Assembly (NCBI GenBank): GCA_000799755.1
Contig: JUHI01000016.1
Span: 62,001 to 126,000, forward strand
Origin: Martinezella tropici
GTDB taxonomy: Bacteria > Pseudomonadota > Alphaproteobacteria > Rhizobiales > Rhizobiaceae
Length of the DNA stretch: 64,000 nucleotides
Reading direction: 5' to 3'
The notes below the pieces were generated by a model. The model ran no database searches and was not told the origin of the DNA. It saw only the letters and a list, made by a program, of their open reading frames with translations. Position 1 is the stretch's first letter. Each line of letters opens with the position of its first letter. Of the stretch, positions 53,802 through 63,213 are shown in pieces. The translations under genes were made by a program, and so were the position numbers.

Positions 53802-54768
53802 CACGCCGGCGCAGCCTGCGGCGCGTGCCGGAAGGGCTTTCGGAAAAGCTGGCGCGATAGCTACGCGAGAAGGCCGATGCCGAGTTGAAGCCGGTTGCGT
53901 CGGCAATCTCCGCAAAGGATGCCTTCGTCTCGATGACCTTGCGCCGAGCCGCATTCAGCCGCAACGCCAGATAATGCACATGCGGCGGCGCGCCGATGCT
54001 CTCCTGGAACAGCGCCTGCAAGTGACGCGCGCTGACGCCGACGCGCCGGGCAAGACGCGTGAGCACCAGTGGTTGCTCGATATGATCCTCCATCAGGCGG
54101 ATGGCTTGAGCGACCCTCGGATCACGCATGCGCAGACCGGCCGTCGACGGCGAGAGCTCGGTCGCGCTTTGTGTGCTCGCCGGCTCGTAGATGAAGAGGC
54201 GGCTAACCTCGAGCGCCAGCGAATAGCCCTGTCGCCGCCGGATGATCTCCAACATCAGATCGACAGTCGGCAGGGAGCCGGCGGTGGTGATCCGCTTGCC
54301 ATCGATCACGTAGCGATCCCTGACGGCACGCACATGCGGATAGGCGAGCGCGAAATCGTCGTAATCCTCCCAGTGGACGGCAGCGGAAACGTTGTCCAGC
54401 AGGCTCGCTTCGGCAAGCAGCCAGGTGCCGGATTCGATGCCGGCGACCATCGATCGATGGCGCGCCGTCTGTGACAGCTGCATTTTCAATGCCTGTGTCG
54501 CGCTGCGTCGCCAATTGTAGCTCGCAAGCACGAAAAGCGGCGTGGTGTCCGATGTCGGCCGAAAGCCGGAGGAAGCCGGCACGGGGATGAGGCTCGTCGT
54601 TTCCGCCGGAGAACCATCCGGCGTGAACAGACGCCAGCGATAAAGCTCCGCTCCGGAAATGCGATTGGCTCCGCGCAACGGTTCGATCACCGAAGCGATC
54701 AAAATCAGGTTCGTCTCCGGAAGGATCAGGAGATCGATGTCGAGCGTCTCATTGGCCGATGTCAGCAC
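53773..54768 (-). CDS. cdhR: GlxA/CdhR-type AraC regulator of carnitine catabolism
   Basis: A 331-residue activator with an N-terminal DJ-1/PfpI-like domain ('IDLLILPETNLILIASVIEP', 'GIESGTWLLAEASLLDNVSA' with Ser/Trp in place of the usual Cys-Gly-Ala) and a C-terminal AraC domain ('LVLTRLARRVGVSARHLQAL', 'SFAEIADATGFNSASAFSRS'). This layout is that of CdhR, which activates carnitine dehydrogenase genes. It is divergent from the carnitine operon beginning at 54875. The start is GTG 54768 with GGAG nine bases upstream. Confidence 0.85.
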   Translation of the reverse strand: MLTSANETLDIDLLILPETNLILIASVIEPLRGANRISGAELYRWRLFTPDGSPAETTSLIPVPASSGFRPTSDTTPLFVLASYNWRRSATQALKMQLSQTARHRSMVAGIESGTWLLAEASLLDNVSAAVHWEDYDDFALAYPHVRAVRDRYVIDGKRITTAGSLPTVDLMLEIIRRRQGYSLALEVSRLFIYEPASTQSATELSPSTAGLRMRDPRVAQAIRLMEDHIEQPLVLTRLARRVGVSARHLQALFQESIGAPPHVHYLALRLNAARRKVIETKASFAEIADATGFNSASAFSRSYRASFSESPSGTRRRLRRRVTAAGGDST

Positions 54769-54874
54769 TCAGCATTTCTCCGGTCGCTCCGAAACTGTAT
54801 CGAATGTTTCCGATTATGCAAAGCATGACAGCGTCTCATGGCTCGTAATGTCTTCAATACGAGGGAGAACAAAA

Positions 54875-55777
54875 ATGCCTCTTGCGATGAATCGCGATGT
54901 CTTCATCACCTGTGCCGTGACCGGCGCCGGTGACACGGTTTCGAAATCCAGCCATGTTCCGATCACTCCCAAGCAGATCGCGGAGTCCGCGATCGACGCC
55001 GCCAAGGCTGGGGCGGCAGTGGTTCACTGCCACGTCCGCGACCCCGAGACGGGCGCTGCCAGCCGCCGCAACGAACTTTACCGGGAAGTCACGGATCGCA
55101 TCCGTTCTGCCGATGTCGATGTCGTGCTGAACCTGACCGCCGGCATGGGCGGAGACCTCATTTTTGGCGATGTCGAAAGCCCCCTGCCCTTGAATGCAAG
55201 AGGCACCGACATGGCAGGCGCTTCGGAGCGCGTCAGCCACGTTGCCGAATGCCTGCCTGAGATCTGCACGCTCGATTGCGGCACGATGAACTTCAGCCTC
55301 GGCGATTACGTCATGACCAATACGCCTTCGATGCTGAGGGCCATGGCAAAGAAGATGACCGATCTCGGCGTGCGCCCGGAAATCGAGGCCTTCGACACCG
55401 GTCATCTCTGGTTTGCCAAACAGCTTGCCGAGGAGGGCCTGATCGAGGACCCGGTCCTCATCCAGCTCTGCATGGGCATCCCCTGGGGGGCGCCCGACGA
55501 CCTGAATACCTTCATGGCGATGGTCAATAACGTTCCCACAAGCTGGACCTTCTCGGCCTTTTCCATTGGCCGCAACGCGATGGCCTATCCGGCTGCAGCG
55601 ATCCTTGCCGGCGGCAATGTCCGCGTCGGGCTGGAAGACAATCTCTATGCCGGCAAGGGCATGCTCGCAACCAATGCACAGCTCGTTGAAAAGGCGGTCC
55701 AGGTGATTGAGGGCATGGGCGCGCGCATCATCGGCCCAGAAGATGTCCGCAAGAAGCTGAAACTGACGAAGCGCTGA
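54875..55777 (+). CDS. BKACE-family 3-dehydrocarnitine cleavage enzyme
   Basis: Beta-keto acid cleavage enzyme (formerly DUF849) that exchanges acyl groups with acetyl-CoA; in carnitine breakdown it converts 3-dehydrocarnitine and acetyl-CoA to betainyl-CoA and acetoacetate. It has 300 residues from ATG 54875 (GAGGGAG eight bases upstream). Zn-site residues are seen in 'GAAVVHCHVRDPETG' (HxHxRD) and 'CTLDCGTMNFSLGDYVMTN'; 'IPWGAPDDLNTFMAMVNNVP' and 'GGNVRVGLEDNLYAGKG' are typical. First gene of the operon, eight bases before the carnitine dehydrogenase gene. Confidence 0.92.
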   Translation: MPLAMNRDVFITCAVTGAGDTVSKSSHVPITPKQIAESAIDAAKAGAAVVHCHVRDPETGAASRRNELYREVTDRIRSADVDVVLNLTAGMGGDLIFGDVESPLPLNARGTDMAGASERVSHVAECLPEICTLDCGTMNFSLGDYVMTNTPSMLRAMAKKMTDLGVRPEIEAFDTGHLWFAKQLAEEGLIEDPVLIQLCMGIPWGAPDDLNTFMAMVNNVPTSWTFSAFSIGRNAMAYPAAAILAGGNVRVGLEDNLYAGKGMLATNAQLVEKAVQVIEGMGARIIGPEDVRKKLKLTKR

Positions 55778-55784
55778 GGCCACG

Positions 55785-57275
55785 ATGACGAAGATCAACA
55801 AGGCGGCCTGCATCGGCGGCGGCGTCATCGGCGGCGGATGGATCGCCCGTTTCCTGCTCGCGGGCATCGATGTCGATGTCTACGACCCGCATCCGGAGGC
55901 AACGCGCATCGTCGGCGAAGTACTCGCCAATGCCGAAAAGGCCTATGCGATGCTGACCGGCGCTCCCCTTCCGCCGCGCGGCAGGCTCACATTCAAGGAT
56001 ACGCTGGAAGCAGCGGTCGATGGCGCCGACTGGATTCAGGAAAGCGTGCCCGAGCGGCTGGATCTCAAGCGCAACGTGCTGACGCAGATCGACGCGGCGG
56101 CAAAGCCGGACGCGCTGATTGGCTCGTCCACTTCGGGCCTGTTGCCAACGGACCTGCAACGCGACATGCGCCATCCCGAGCGTCTCTTCGTCGCCCACCC
56201 CTATAATCCAGTCTATCTGCTGCCGCTCGTCGAAATCGTCGGCGGCGAAAGGACCAGTTCCGCCACGATCCAGGCGGCGATGGAGCGGCTGCCGCCCATC
56301 GGCATGAAGGGCGTGCATATCGCCAGGGAGATCGAGGCTTTCGTCGGTGACCGCCTGCTCGAAGCGCTTTGGCGCGAGGCGCTGTGGCTTATCAAGGACG
56401 ATATCTGCACCGTCGAGACGCTGGACGACGTCATCCGCTATTCTTTCGGCCTACGCTGGGCGCAGATGGGCTTGTTCCAAACCTATCGCATCGCCGGCGG
56501 CGAAGCGGGCATGCGGCACTTCCTGGCGCAGTTTGGCCCCGCCCTGCAATGGAACTGGACAAAACTGATGGATGTCGTCGATCTCGACGACACGCTTGTC
56601 GAAAAGATCGGCCAGCAGTCGGACGAACAGGCAGACGGCCTGTCGATCCGCGAACTCGAGCGCATCCGCGACGAAAATCTCGTCGGCATCCTCCAGAGCC
56701 TCAAAGGTAGCCACGGCGGCAAGGGCTGGGGCGCCGGCAAGCTGCTGAAGGATTTCGAGCAGCATCTTTGGGCGGCCGGCGGGGGCAAGAAAGAGACGCC
56801 GGACGTTACAAGACCGCTACGCCTGATCGACACCAAGGTCAGCCCCGCATGGGTCGACTATAACGGGCACATGACCGAGCATCGCTATCTGCAGGTCTTT
56901 GGCGACACATCGGATGCGCTTTTGCGCCTGATCGGCGTCGATCTCGATTATGTCGAGCGCGGCCATAGCTACTACACAGTGGAAACCCACATCCGCCATC
57001 TCGGCGAAGCCAAGCTCGGACAGGCCATCCATTCGACCGCACAGATCCTCGCATCCGACGAAAAGCGGCTGCATGTCTTCCATGCGCTGCACGACACTGC
57101 GAGTGGCGATCTGATCGCCACCGCGGAGCAGATGCTGCTGCATGTCGACGCGAAAGCGGGCAAAGCCGTTGCCGCATCGGAGGAGGTGCTGGCGAAGCTG
57201 AGGCCGATTGCAGCCGCGCACGCAGTCTTTGCCATGCCGGAGGGAGCCGGCCGTCATGTGGGACAAAAACGCTAG
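55785..57275 (+). CDS. L-carnitine 3-dehydrogenase fused to a betainyl-CoA thioesterase
   Basis: A 496-residue two-enzyme fusion. Residues 1-325 form an NAD-dependent 3-hydroxyacyl-CoA dehydrogenase-type enzyme: 'CIGGGVIGGGWIARFLLAGI' Rossmann motif, 'IGSSTSGLLPTDLQRDM', 'AHPYNPVYLLPLVEIVGG' with catalytic His-Pro. It oxidises L-carnitine to 3-dehydrocarnitine. After a linker, residues 350-480 are a hot-dog thioesterase ('VSPAWVDYNGHMTEHRYLQV') that would release glycine betaine from betainyl-CoA. The fusion is known in Rhizobiales; in other bacteria the two are separate genes. The next gene starts 13 bases on. Confidence 0.93.
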   Translation: MTKINKAACIGGGVIGGGWIARFLLAGIDVDVYDPHPEATRIVGEVLANAEKAYAMLTGAPLPPRGRLTFKDTLEAAVDGADWIQESVPERLDLKRNVLTQIDAAAKPDALIGSSTSGLLPTDLQRDMRHPERLFVAHPYNPVYLLPLVEIVGGERTSSATIQAAMERLPPIGMKGVHIAREIEAFVGDRLLEALWREALWLIKDDICTVETLDDVIRYSFGLRWAQMGLFQTYRIAGGEAGMRHFLAQFGPALQWNWTKLMDVVDLDDTLVEKIGQQSDEQADGLSIRELERIRDENLVGILQSLKGSHGGKGWGAGKLLKDFEQHLWAAGGGKKETPDVTRPLRLIDTKVSPAWVDYNGHMTEHRYLQVFGDTSDALLRLIGVDLDYVERGHSYYTVETHIRHLGEAKLGQAIHSTAQILASDEKRLHVFHALHDTASGDLIATAEQMLLHVDAKAGKAVAASEEVLAKLRPIAAAHAVFAMPEGAGRHVGQKR

Positions 57276-57287
57276 GAGGAAGCGATC

Positions 57288-58448
57288 GTGAATTTCGGAC
57301 TCAGCGAAGAACAGGAGATGATCGTTAGGACGGTCAGGGACTTCGTGGAGACGGAGATCTATCCGCACGAAAACGAGGTCGAGCGCACCGGTATCGTGCC
57401 GTTCGATCTTGGGCAGGATATCAAGCGCAAATGTATCGAACTCGGCTTCTACGCCTGTAATTTCCCTGAGGAAATCGGCGGCGCCGGGCTCGATCATGTC
57501 ACCTTCACGCTCGTCGAGCGCGAGCTTGGTCGTGGTTCCCTAGGGCTCACCGTCTTCTTCGGACGCCCCTCCGGCATCCTCATGGCCTGCGAGGGCGAGC
57601 AACGCGAGCGCTATCTCCTGCCGGCGGTGCGCGGGGAAAGGATCGATGCGCTTGCCATCACCGAGCCGGATGCCGGCTCCGACATGCGCGGCATGAAATG
57701 CGCGGCACGGCAGGATGGCGATGATTTCGTGCTCAACGGCACGAAGCATTTCATCTCACACGCCGATGTCGCCGATTTCGTCATCGTCTTTGCTGCCACC
57801 GGCGAGGAAGACACTCGCCATGGCGTCAAGAAGAAGATCACGGCTTTCCTAGTCGATCGCGGCACGCCGGGCTTCGACATTGTGAAGGGCTACGACTCCG
57901 TTTCCCATCGCGGCTATCACAATTCTATCCTGAACTTCACCGACTGCCGCCTGCCAAAGTCGCAGGTACTCGGCGAGGTACATCGCGGCTTCGACCTTGC
58001 CAATCAGTGGCTCTACGGAACACGCCTGACCGTTGCCGCGACCTGTGTAGGCCGTGCTCGTCGCGTCTTCGAACTCGCTCTGCCTTATGCAGCAGAGCGC
58101 AAGCAATTCGGCAAGCCGATCGGCGCCAATCAGGGCGTCTCCTTCAAGCTCGCCGACATGATCACCGAGATCGACGCCGCCGACCTGCTGACGCTATCCG
58201 CCGCCTGGAAGCTCGATGCCGGCCGGCCTGCCAATCGCGAGATCGCCTCGGCCAAACTCTACGCCTCGGAAATGCTTGCCCGCGTCACCGACGAGGCAAT
58301 CCAGATCTTCGGCGGCATGGGATTGATGGACGACCTGCCGCTCGCGCGCTTCTGGCGCGATGCCCGCGTCGAACGCATCTGGGACGGCACATCGGAAATC
58401 CAGCGGCACATCATCAGCCGCGATCTGCTTCGACCGTTCGGAGCATGA
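57288..58448 (+). CDS. Acyl-CoA dehydrogenase, likely for gamma-butyrobetainyl-CoA
   Basis: FAD-dependent dehydrogenase of 386 residues (GTG start 57288 after GGAGGAAGCG). Motifs are 'ALAITEPDAGSDMRGM' (FAD/substrate), 'LYGTRLTVAATCVGRARRVF', 'ERKQFGKPIGANQGVSFKLA' and the C-terminal 'RIWDGTSEIQRHIISRDLL' region. The catalytic Glu position reads 'IFGGMGLMDD'/'ERIWDGTSE' as in short-chain enzymes. In this operon it probably oxidises gamma-butyrobetainyl-CoA to crotonobetainyl-CoA, the reverse of the CaiA reaction. The substrate is inferred from neighbours. Confidence 0.87.
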   Translation: MNFGLSEEQEMIVRTVRDFVETEIYPHENEVERTGIVPFDLGQDIKRKCIELGFYACNFPEEIGGAGLDHVTFTLVERELGRGSLGLTVFFGRPSGILMACEGEQRERYLLPAVRGERIDALAITEPDAGSDMRGMKCAARQDGDDFVLNGTKHFISHADVADFVIVFAATGEEDTRHGVKKKITAFLVDRGTPGFDIVKGYDSVSHRGYHNSILNFTDCRLPKSQVLGEVHRGFDLANQWLYGTRLTVAATCVGRARRVFELALPYAAERKQFGKPIGANQGVSFKLADMITEIDAADLLTLSAAWKLDAGRPANREIASAKLYASEMLARVTDEAIQIFGGMGLMDDLPLARFWRDARVERIWDGTSEIQRHIISRDLLRPFGA

Positions 58449-58452
58449 GCCC

Positions 58453-60510
58453 ATGACGCAGCGCTCGCTCGACCGCCTGATCCGACCTAGAACCATCGCC
58501 GTCTTCGGCGGCCGAGAGGCACGACGCGTCATCGAGCAATGCGACCTCATGGGATTTGCCGGCGAAATCTGGCCGGTGCATCCGACACAGGAGAGCGTGC
58601 TTGGCCGCCGCTGCTACCGGTCTGTTGCAGAACTGCCGGATGCGCCCGATGCCGCCTTCGTCGGTGTCAATCGGACACTGACCATCGATATCGTCAGCGA
58701 TCTCGCAGCCAGAGGGGCCGGCGGTGCGGTCTGCTACGCCTCGGGCTTCAGCGAAGCCGTCGCGGAACTGGCCGACGGCGCGGATTTGCAGCGCGCGCTT
58801 ATCGAGGCTGCCGGCACCATGCCGATCGTCGGACCAAACTGCTACGGCATGATCAACGGTCTGGACGGCGCGCTGCTCTGGCCCGATCAGCATGGCATTG
58901 TCAGAACCGAGCGCGGCGTCGCTATCCTTACACAATCCTCCAACATCGCCATCAATCTCAGCATGCAGAGGCGCGGCCTGCCCATCAGCTACCTGATGAC
59001 CGCAGGCAATCAGGCACAGACAGGCTTGTCTGACCTCGCCCGGGCCGTTCTTGAGGACCCGCGCGTCACGGCGGTCGGCCTGCATATCGAAGGCTTCGGT
59101 GATGTAAGGGCGCTGGAAGCGCTTGCGATGCGCGCCAGGGAGTTGAAGAAGCCCGTCGTCGCACTGAAGATCGGCAAATCCGAACAGGCACAGCGCGCCA
59201 CCGTCTCGCATACAGCCTCGCTTGCCGGCAGCGATGCGGTGGCGGGTGCCGTTCTCGACCGCCTCGGCATCGGCCGCGTCACGACACTGCCCGAACTCAT
59301 CGAAACGCTGAAACTGCTGCATGTCGCGGGTCCGCTCGACAGCAATGCGATCTCCTCGATGAGCTGTTCGGGCGGCGAGGCCTCGCTGATGGCCGATGCT
59401 GCCGTCAGCAGGAATGTCGAATTTCGCGCCCTCAAACCCGAACAGCTACCGGCGCTGCGTGCAAGCCTCGGCCAGATGGTGACGCTCTCCAATCCCCTTG
59501 ATTATCATACCTTCGTCTGGGGCGATCTGGCACGGCAGACAGACGCTTTCAGCGCCATGTTCGCCGGCGACTACGCCCTCAATCTGCTTGTCCTCGACTT
59601 CCCGCGCGAAGATCGCTGCGACGGGGCGGACTGGATGATCACGGTCTCTGCCGTGGCTGCGGCCGCCAAGCAGACCGGCGCCCGCGCCGGCATTCTGGCG
59701 ACGCTGCCGGAAAACATGCCGGAGACGATCGCCCTGCAATTGACCGAAGCCGGCATCGTGCCGCTCTGCGGCATCAGCGAGGCACTGGTGGCGGCAGATA
59801 TTGCCAGTGGCATCGCCAGTGCCTGGAAGAAGCCGCAGCCATTCCCGCTTCTCAGCGCACGCATCGAGGCAGGTGAAGTCGCAACTTTGAGCGAGGCCGA
59901 AGCCAAAACCGAGCTTGCAGCCTCAGGCCTTGCTGTCCCGCTGGGCAAGACCGCCGCGACGGCACGCGAGGCAGCCGAGCGTGCAGAGCAACTCGGTTTC
60001 CCCGTTGCGCTCAAGGCGCTCGGCGTCGAGCACAAGTCCGAAGTCGGCGCAGTCAAGCTCAACCTATGGGATAGGAATGCTGTCGGGGATGCGGCCGAGG
60101 GCATGGCTTCTTTTGCCCGAGGATTCCTGGTCGAAAAGATGGTCGAGCGCCCGCTCGCCGAGCTGATCGTCGGCGCGGTCCGCGATCCGGTCGTCGGCCT
60201 GACCTTGACGGTCGGTGCTGGCGGAATCCTCGTGGAATTGCTTGAAGATTCCGTCGTTTTGCCGCTGCCGGTGACGAAAGCCGAGGTCCTGGAGAGGATT
60301 TCTCGCCTGAAGGTCAGAAAATTGATCGAGGGTTATCGCGGCAATGCGGGAAGCAGTCTCGAAATCGTTGCTGATGCCGTCGTATCAACGGCAGAATATG
60401 TCGTAAAGAATGCCGCACAGCTTGAGGAACTGGACATTAATCCATTGATGGTCCTACCAGATTCTCGCGGCGTCATTGCCGCTGACGCCCTCATCCGGCG
60501 AAGGAGGTAG
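58453..60510 (+). CDS. ADP-forming acyl-CoA synthetase (acetyl-CoA synthetase-type), likely for gamma-butyrobetaine
   Basis: A 685-residue fused CoA ligase of the NDP-forming superfamily. Order: CoA-binding domain (about 8-130, 'TIAVFGGREARRVIEQCDLM'), two succinyl-CoA-synthetase-like domains with the phosphohistidine loop region 'ATVSHTASLAGSDAVAGAVL' near 251-270, and a C-terminal ATP-grasp domain (about 480-685, 'GFPVALKALGVEHKSEVGAV'). Start ATG 58453, five bases after the previous stop. Such enzymes activate carboxylates; in this operon gamma-butyrobetaine, crotonobetaine or carnitine are the candidates. Confidence 0.85.
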   Translation: MTQRSLDRLIRPRTIAVFGGREARRVIEQCDLMGFAGEIWPVHPTQESVLGRRCYRSVAELPDAPDAAFVGVNRTLTIDIVSDLAARGAGGAVCYASGFSEAVAELADGADLQRALIEAAGTMPIVGPNCYGMINGLDGALLWPDQHGIVRTERGVAILTQSSNIAINLSMQRRGLPISYLMTAGNQAQTGLSDLARAVLEDPRVTAVGLHIEGFGDVRALEALAMRARELKKPVVALKIGKSEQAQRATVSHTASLAGSDAVAGAVLDRLGIGRVTTLPELIETLKLLHVAGPLDSNAISSMSCSGGEASLMADAAVSRNVEFRALKPEQLPALRASLGQMVTLSNPLDYHTFVWGDLARQTDAFSAMFAGDYALNLLVLDFPREDRCDGADWMITVSAVAAAAKQTGARAGILATLPENMPETIALQLTEAGIVPLCGISEALVAADIASGIASAWKKPQPFPLLSARIEAGEVATLSEAEAKTELAASGLAVPLGKTAATAREAAERAEQLGFPVALKALGVEHKSEVGAVKLNLWDRNAVGDAAEGMASFARGFLVEKMVERPLAELIVGAVRDPVVGLTLTVGAGGILVELLEDSVVLPLPVTKAEVLERISRLKVRKLIEGYRGNAGSSLEIVADAVVSTAEYVVKNAAQLEELDINPLMVLPDSRGVIAADALIRRRR

Positions 60511-60516
60511 CAGAAG

Positions 60517-61299
60517 TTGCAAGACCCCATTCGAACCCGATGCGAAGACGGCATCCTTGAGGTCATCATCGACAGGCCGAAGGCGAACTCCATCGATCTG
60601 GCGACCAGCCGGAAAATGGGCCTGATCTTTCGCGACTTTCGCGACAACCCGGATTTGCGCGTCGCGATCGTCACCGGTGCCGGCGAGAAATTCTTTTCGG
60701 CCGGCTGGGATTTGAAGGCTGCCGCAGCCGGGGACGCCGTCGATGGCGATTATGGCGTCGGCGGTTTCGGCGGCCTGCAGGAATTGCGCGATCTCAACAA
60801 GCCAATCATCTGCGCCGTCAACGGCATCTGTTGCGGCGGCGGGCTGGAGATCGCGCTATCGACCGATCTGATCATCGCCGCCCCGCACGCGACCTTCGCC
60901 TTGCCCGAGATCCGCTCCGGCACGGTCGCTGACGCGGCCTCGATCAAGCTACCGAAGCGCATCCCCTATCACATCGCCATGGACATGCTGCTGACCGGCC
61001 GCTGGCTGAATGTCGAGGAGGCCCATCGCTGGGGCTTCGTCAACGAGATCGTCACCGCCGACAAGCTGATGGACAGGGCCTGGGAACTCGCCCGCCTGCT
61101 CACAAGCGGGCCACCGCTCGTCTATGCGGCGATCAAGGAGATCGTTCGTGAAGCGGAGGGTTCGACGTTTCAGACTGCCATGAACAAGATAACCAAGAGG
61201 CAGTTTGCGACCGTCGACGTCCTTTATTCGAGCGAAGATCAATTGGAAGGCGCAAGGGCTTTTGCGGAGAAGCGGCCCCCAATCTGGAAAGGAAGATAG
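60517..61299 (+). CDS. caiD: Crotonobetainyl-CoA hydratase CaiD
   Basis: Crotonase-fold hydratase that interconverts crotonobetainyl-CoA and L-carnitinyl-CoA. It has 260 residues (E. coli CaiD is 261), and the match is strong over the full length: 'ILEVIIDRPKANSIDLATS', 'VAIVTGAGEKFFSAGWDLKA', 'ICAVNGICCGGGLEIALSTD' and the C-terminal 'EGARAFAEKRPPIWKGR'. The start is TTG 60517 with AGGAGG nine bases upstream. Last enzyme gene of the operon before the importer genes. Confidence 0.92.
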   Translation: MQDPIRTRCEDGILEVIIDRPKANSIDLATSRKMGLIFRDFRDNPDLRVAIVTGAGEKFFSAGWDLKAAAAGDAVDGDYGVGGFGGLQELRDLNKPIICAVNGICCGGGLEIALSTDLIIAAPHATFALPEIRSGTVADAASIKLPKRIPYHIAMDMLLTGRWLNVEEAHRWGFVNEIVTADKLMDRAWELARLLTSGPPLVYAAIKEIVREAEGSTFQTAMNKITKRQFATVDVLYSSEDQLEGARAFAEKRPPIWKGR

Positions 61300-61426
61300 A
61301 GGCGGCGGCAACCGCTCAATTTCCCACATGATCGCGGGCAACAGGCTTCAGACGGAAGAGGAAACCGGAACGTGAAGTGGCTTGCTCGTGAGTTTTGTCA
61401 ACACGGCAAGAAGAAGGAACAGGGGA

Positions 61427-63016
61427 ATGAACGACTACACGAAATATCTGGCAAGCCGCGTCGCGGCGGGCGGCCTGAACCGCCGCGAATTCATGGGACG
61501 CGCAATGGCTGCGGGCGTTACTTTGGCGCTCGCCGACAAACTCTTTACCGAAAGTGCAATGGCAGCCGAACCGAAGCGCGGCGGTCATCTGAAGCTTGGT
61601 CTTGAAGGCGGTGCTGCGACCGATTCCAAGGACCCGGCAAAATTCCTGTCGCAGGTCATGTTCGTCATCGGCCGCTGCTGGGGCGACATGCTGGTGGAAT
61701 CCCACCCGCTGACCGGTGCTGCCGTTCCCTCGCTCGCCGAGTCCTGGGAACCGTCGAAGGATGCCGCCACCTGGACCTTCAAGATCCGCAAGGGCGTGAA
61801 GTTCCATAACGGCAAGGATCTGACGATCGAGGACGTCGTCGCCACACTCAAGCGCCATACCGACGCGAAATCGGAATCGGGCGCGCTCGGCGTCGTGAAG
61901 TCGATCAAGGAGATCAAGGCAGACGGCGACAACCTCGTCCTGACGCTGACCGAAGGCAACGCCGACATGCCGTTGCTTCTGACCGATTATCACCTCGTCA
62001 TCCAGCCGAATGGCGGCTATGACGATCCGCTCGCCTCGATCGGCACTGGCCCCTACAAGCAGGTCAGCTTCGAGCCCGGTGTGCGCGCGACCTTCGAGCG
62101 CAACAAGGACGACTGGCGTACCGATCGCGGCTTCGTCGATAGCGTCGAAATCATCACGATGAACGATGCGACGGCGCGTATCGCGGCACTTTCGTCCGGC
62201 CAGGTCCATTACATCAACCGCGTCGACCCGAAGACCGTGGATCTGTTGAAGCGTGCACCAACCGTCGACATCCTGTCCACCGCCGGCCGTGGCCACTACG
62301 TCTTCATCATGCATTGCAACACGGCGCCGTTCGACAATAACGACCTGCGCATGGCGTTGAAATACGCCATGGACCGCGAAACCATGGTCAAGAAGATCCT
62401 AGGCGGCTACGGCAAGGTCGGTAACGACTTCCCGATCAACAGCACCTATGCGCTCTTCCCCGAAGGGATCGAGCAACGTGCCTATGATCCCGACAAGGCT
62501 GCCTTCCACTACAAGAAGTCCGGCCACAGCGGCTCGGTCCTCTTGCGCACGTCGGAAGTGGCTTTCCCGGGCGCCGTCGATGCAGCCGTCCTTTATCAGG
62601 AAAGCTGCAAGAAGGCCGGGATCAACATCGAGGTCAAGCGCGAGCCGGGTGATGGCTACTGGACGAACGTCTGGAACGTCCAGCCCTTCTCCACCTCTTA
62701 CTGGGGTGGCCGTCCGACGCAGGACCAGATGTATTCCACCGCCTACCTCTCGACGGCGGACTGGAACGACACGCGCTTCAAGCGCCCCGACTTCGACAAG
62801 CTTCTGCTTCAGGCCCGTTCCGAACTGGACGAGGCCAAGCGCAAGGAGCTTTACCGCGCCATGGCGATGATGGTGCGCGACGAAGGCGGCGTCATCCTGC
62901 CAATGTTCAACGATTTCGTGAACGCCTCTACCAAGCAGGTGAAGGGCTACGTCCACGACATCGGCAACGACATGTCGAACGGCTACGTCGCCAACCGCGT
63001 CTGGCTGGACGCCTGA
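61427..63016 (+). CDS. Peptide/opine-type ABC transporter binding protein with Tat-like signal
   Basis: Periplasmic receptor of the family 5 (DppA/OppA) type, 529 residues from ATG 61427 (AAGGAAC upstream; the opening to 61382 is rejected). The N-terminus has a twin-arginine motif 'LNRREFMGRAMAAGVTLALA' and a hydrophobic segment, so export by Tat is likely. The mature part has 'GAAVPSLAESWEPSKDAATW' and 'FKIRKGVKFHNGKDLTIEDV', the hallmark of this family. It lies 127 bp after caiD; import of gamma-butyrobetaine or carnitine is a reasonable guess. Confidence 0.92.
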   Translation: MNDYTKYLASRVAAGGLNRREFMGRAMAAGVTLALADKLFTESAMAAEPKRGGHLKLGLEGGAATDSKDPAKFLSQVMFVIGRCWGDMLVESHPLTGAAVPSLAESWEPSKDAATWTFKIRKGVKFHNGKDLTIEDVVATLKRHTDAKSESGALGVVKSIKEIKADGDNLVLTLTEGNADMPLLLTDYHLVIQPNGGYDDPLASIGTGPYKQVSFEPGVRATFERNKDDWRTDRGFVDSVEIITMNDATARIAALSSGQVHYINRVDPKTVDLLKRAPTVDILSTAGRGHYVFIMHCNTAPFDNNDLRMALKYAMDRETMVKKILGGYGKVGNDFPINSTYALFPEGIEQRAYDPDKAAFHYKKSGHSGSVLLRTSEVAFPGAVDAAVLYQESCKKAGINIEVKREPGDGYWTNVWNVQPFSTSYWGGRPTQDQMYSTAYLSTADWNDTRFKRPDFDKLLLQARSELDEAKRKELYRAMAMMVRDEGGVILPMFNDFVNASTKQVKGYVHDIGNDMSNGYVANRVWLDA

Positions 63017-63158
63017 TGCCCGAAGCCGGGCGATAACGCCCTCACCTCTGACGCAGCCGGGATCGCGAAAGCCCTTCGCGGTCCCCCCGACGTTTACGGC
63101 AATCCCGGAAAATTGCGTAGCTGCTTTCCGCCCGGAATTGCGTAAGACAACAAGATTG

Positions 63159-63193
63159 AGCGGCTCACCGATTCCCTGAAGCAGGGAACCGCT
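63159..63193. repeat. Short palindromic repeat of the kind scattered in Rhizobium intergenic DNA
   Basis: Inner stem TTCCCTG / CAGGGAA with loop AAG, outer arms AGCGG / CCGCT. It lies 20 bp before the next gene start. Similar short GC-rich palindromes are frequent between Rhizobium genes; identity as a named repeat family is not tested. Confidence 0.4.
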
Positions 63194-63213
63194 CTAAGCG
63201 CGAGGCATCGGCC

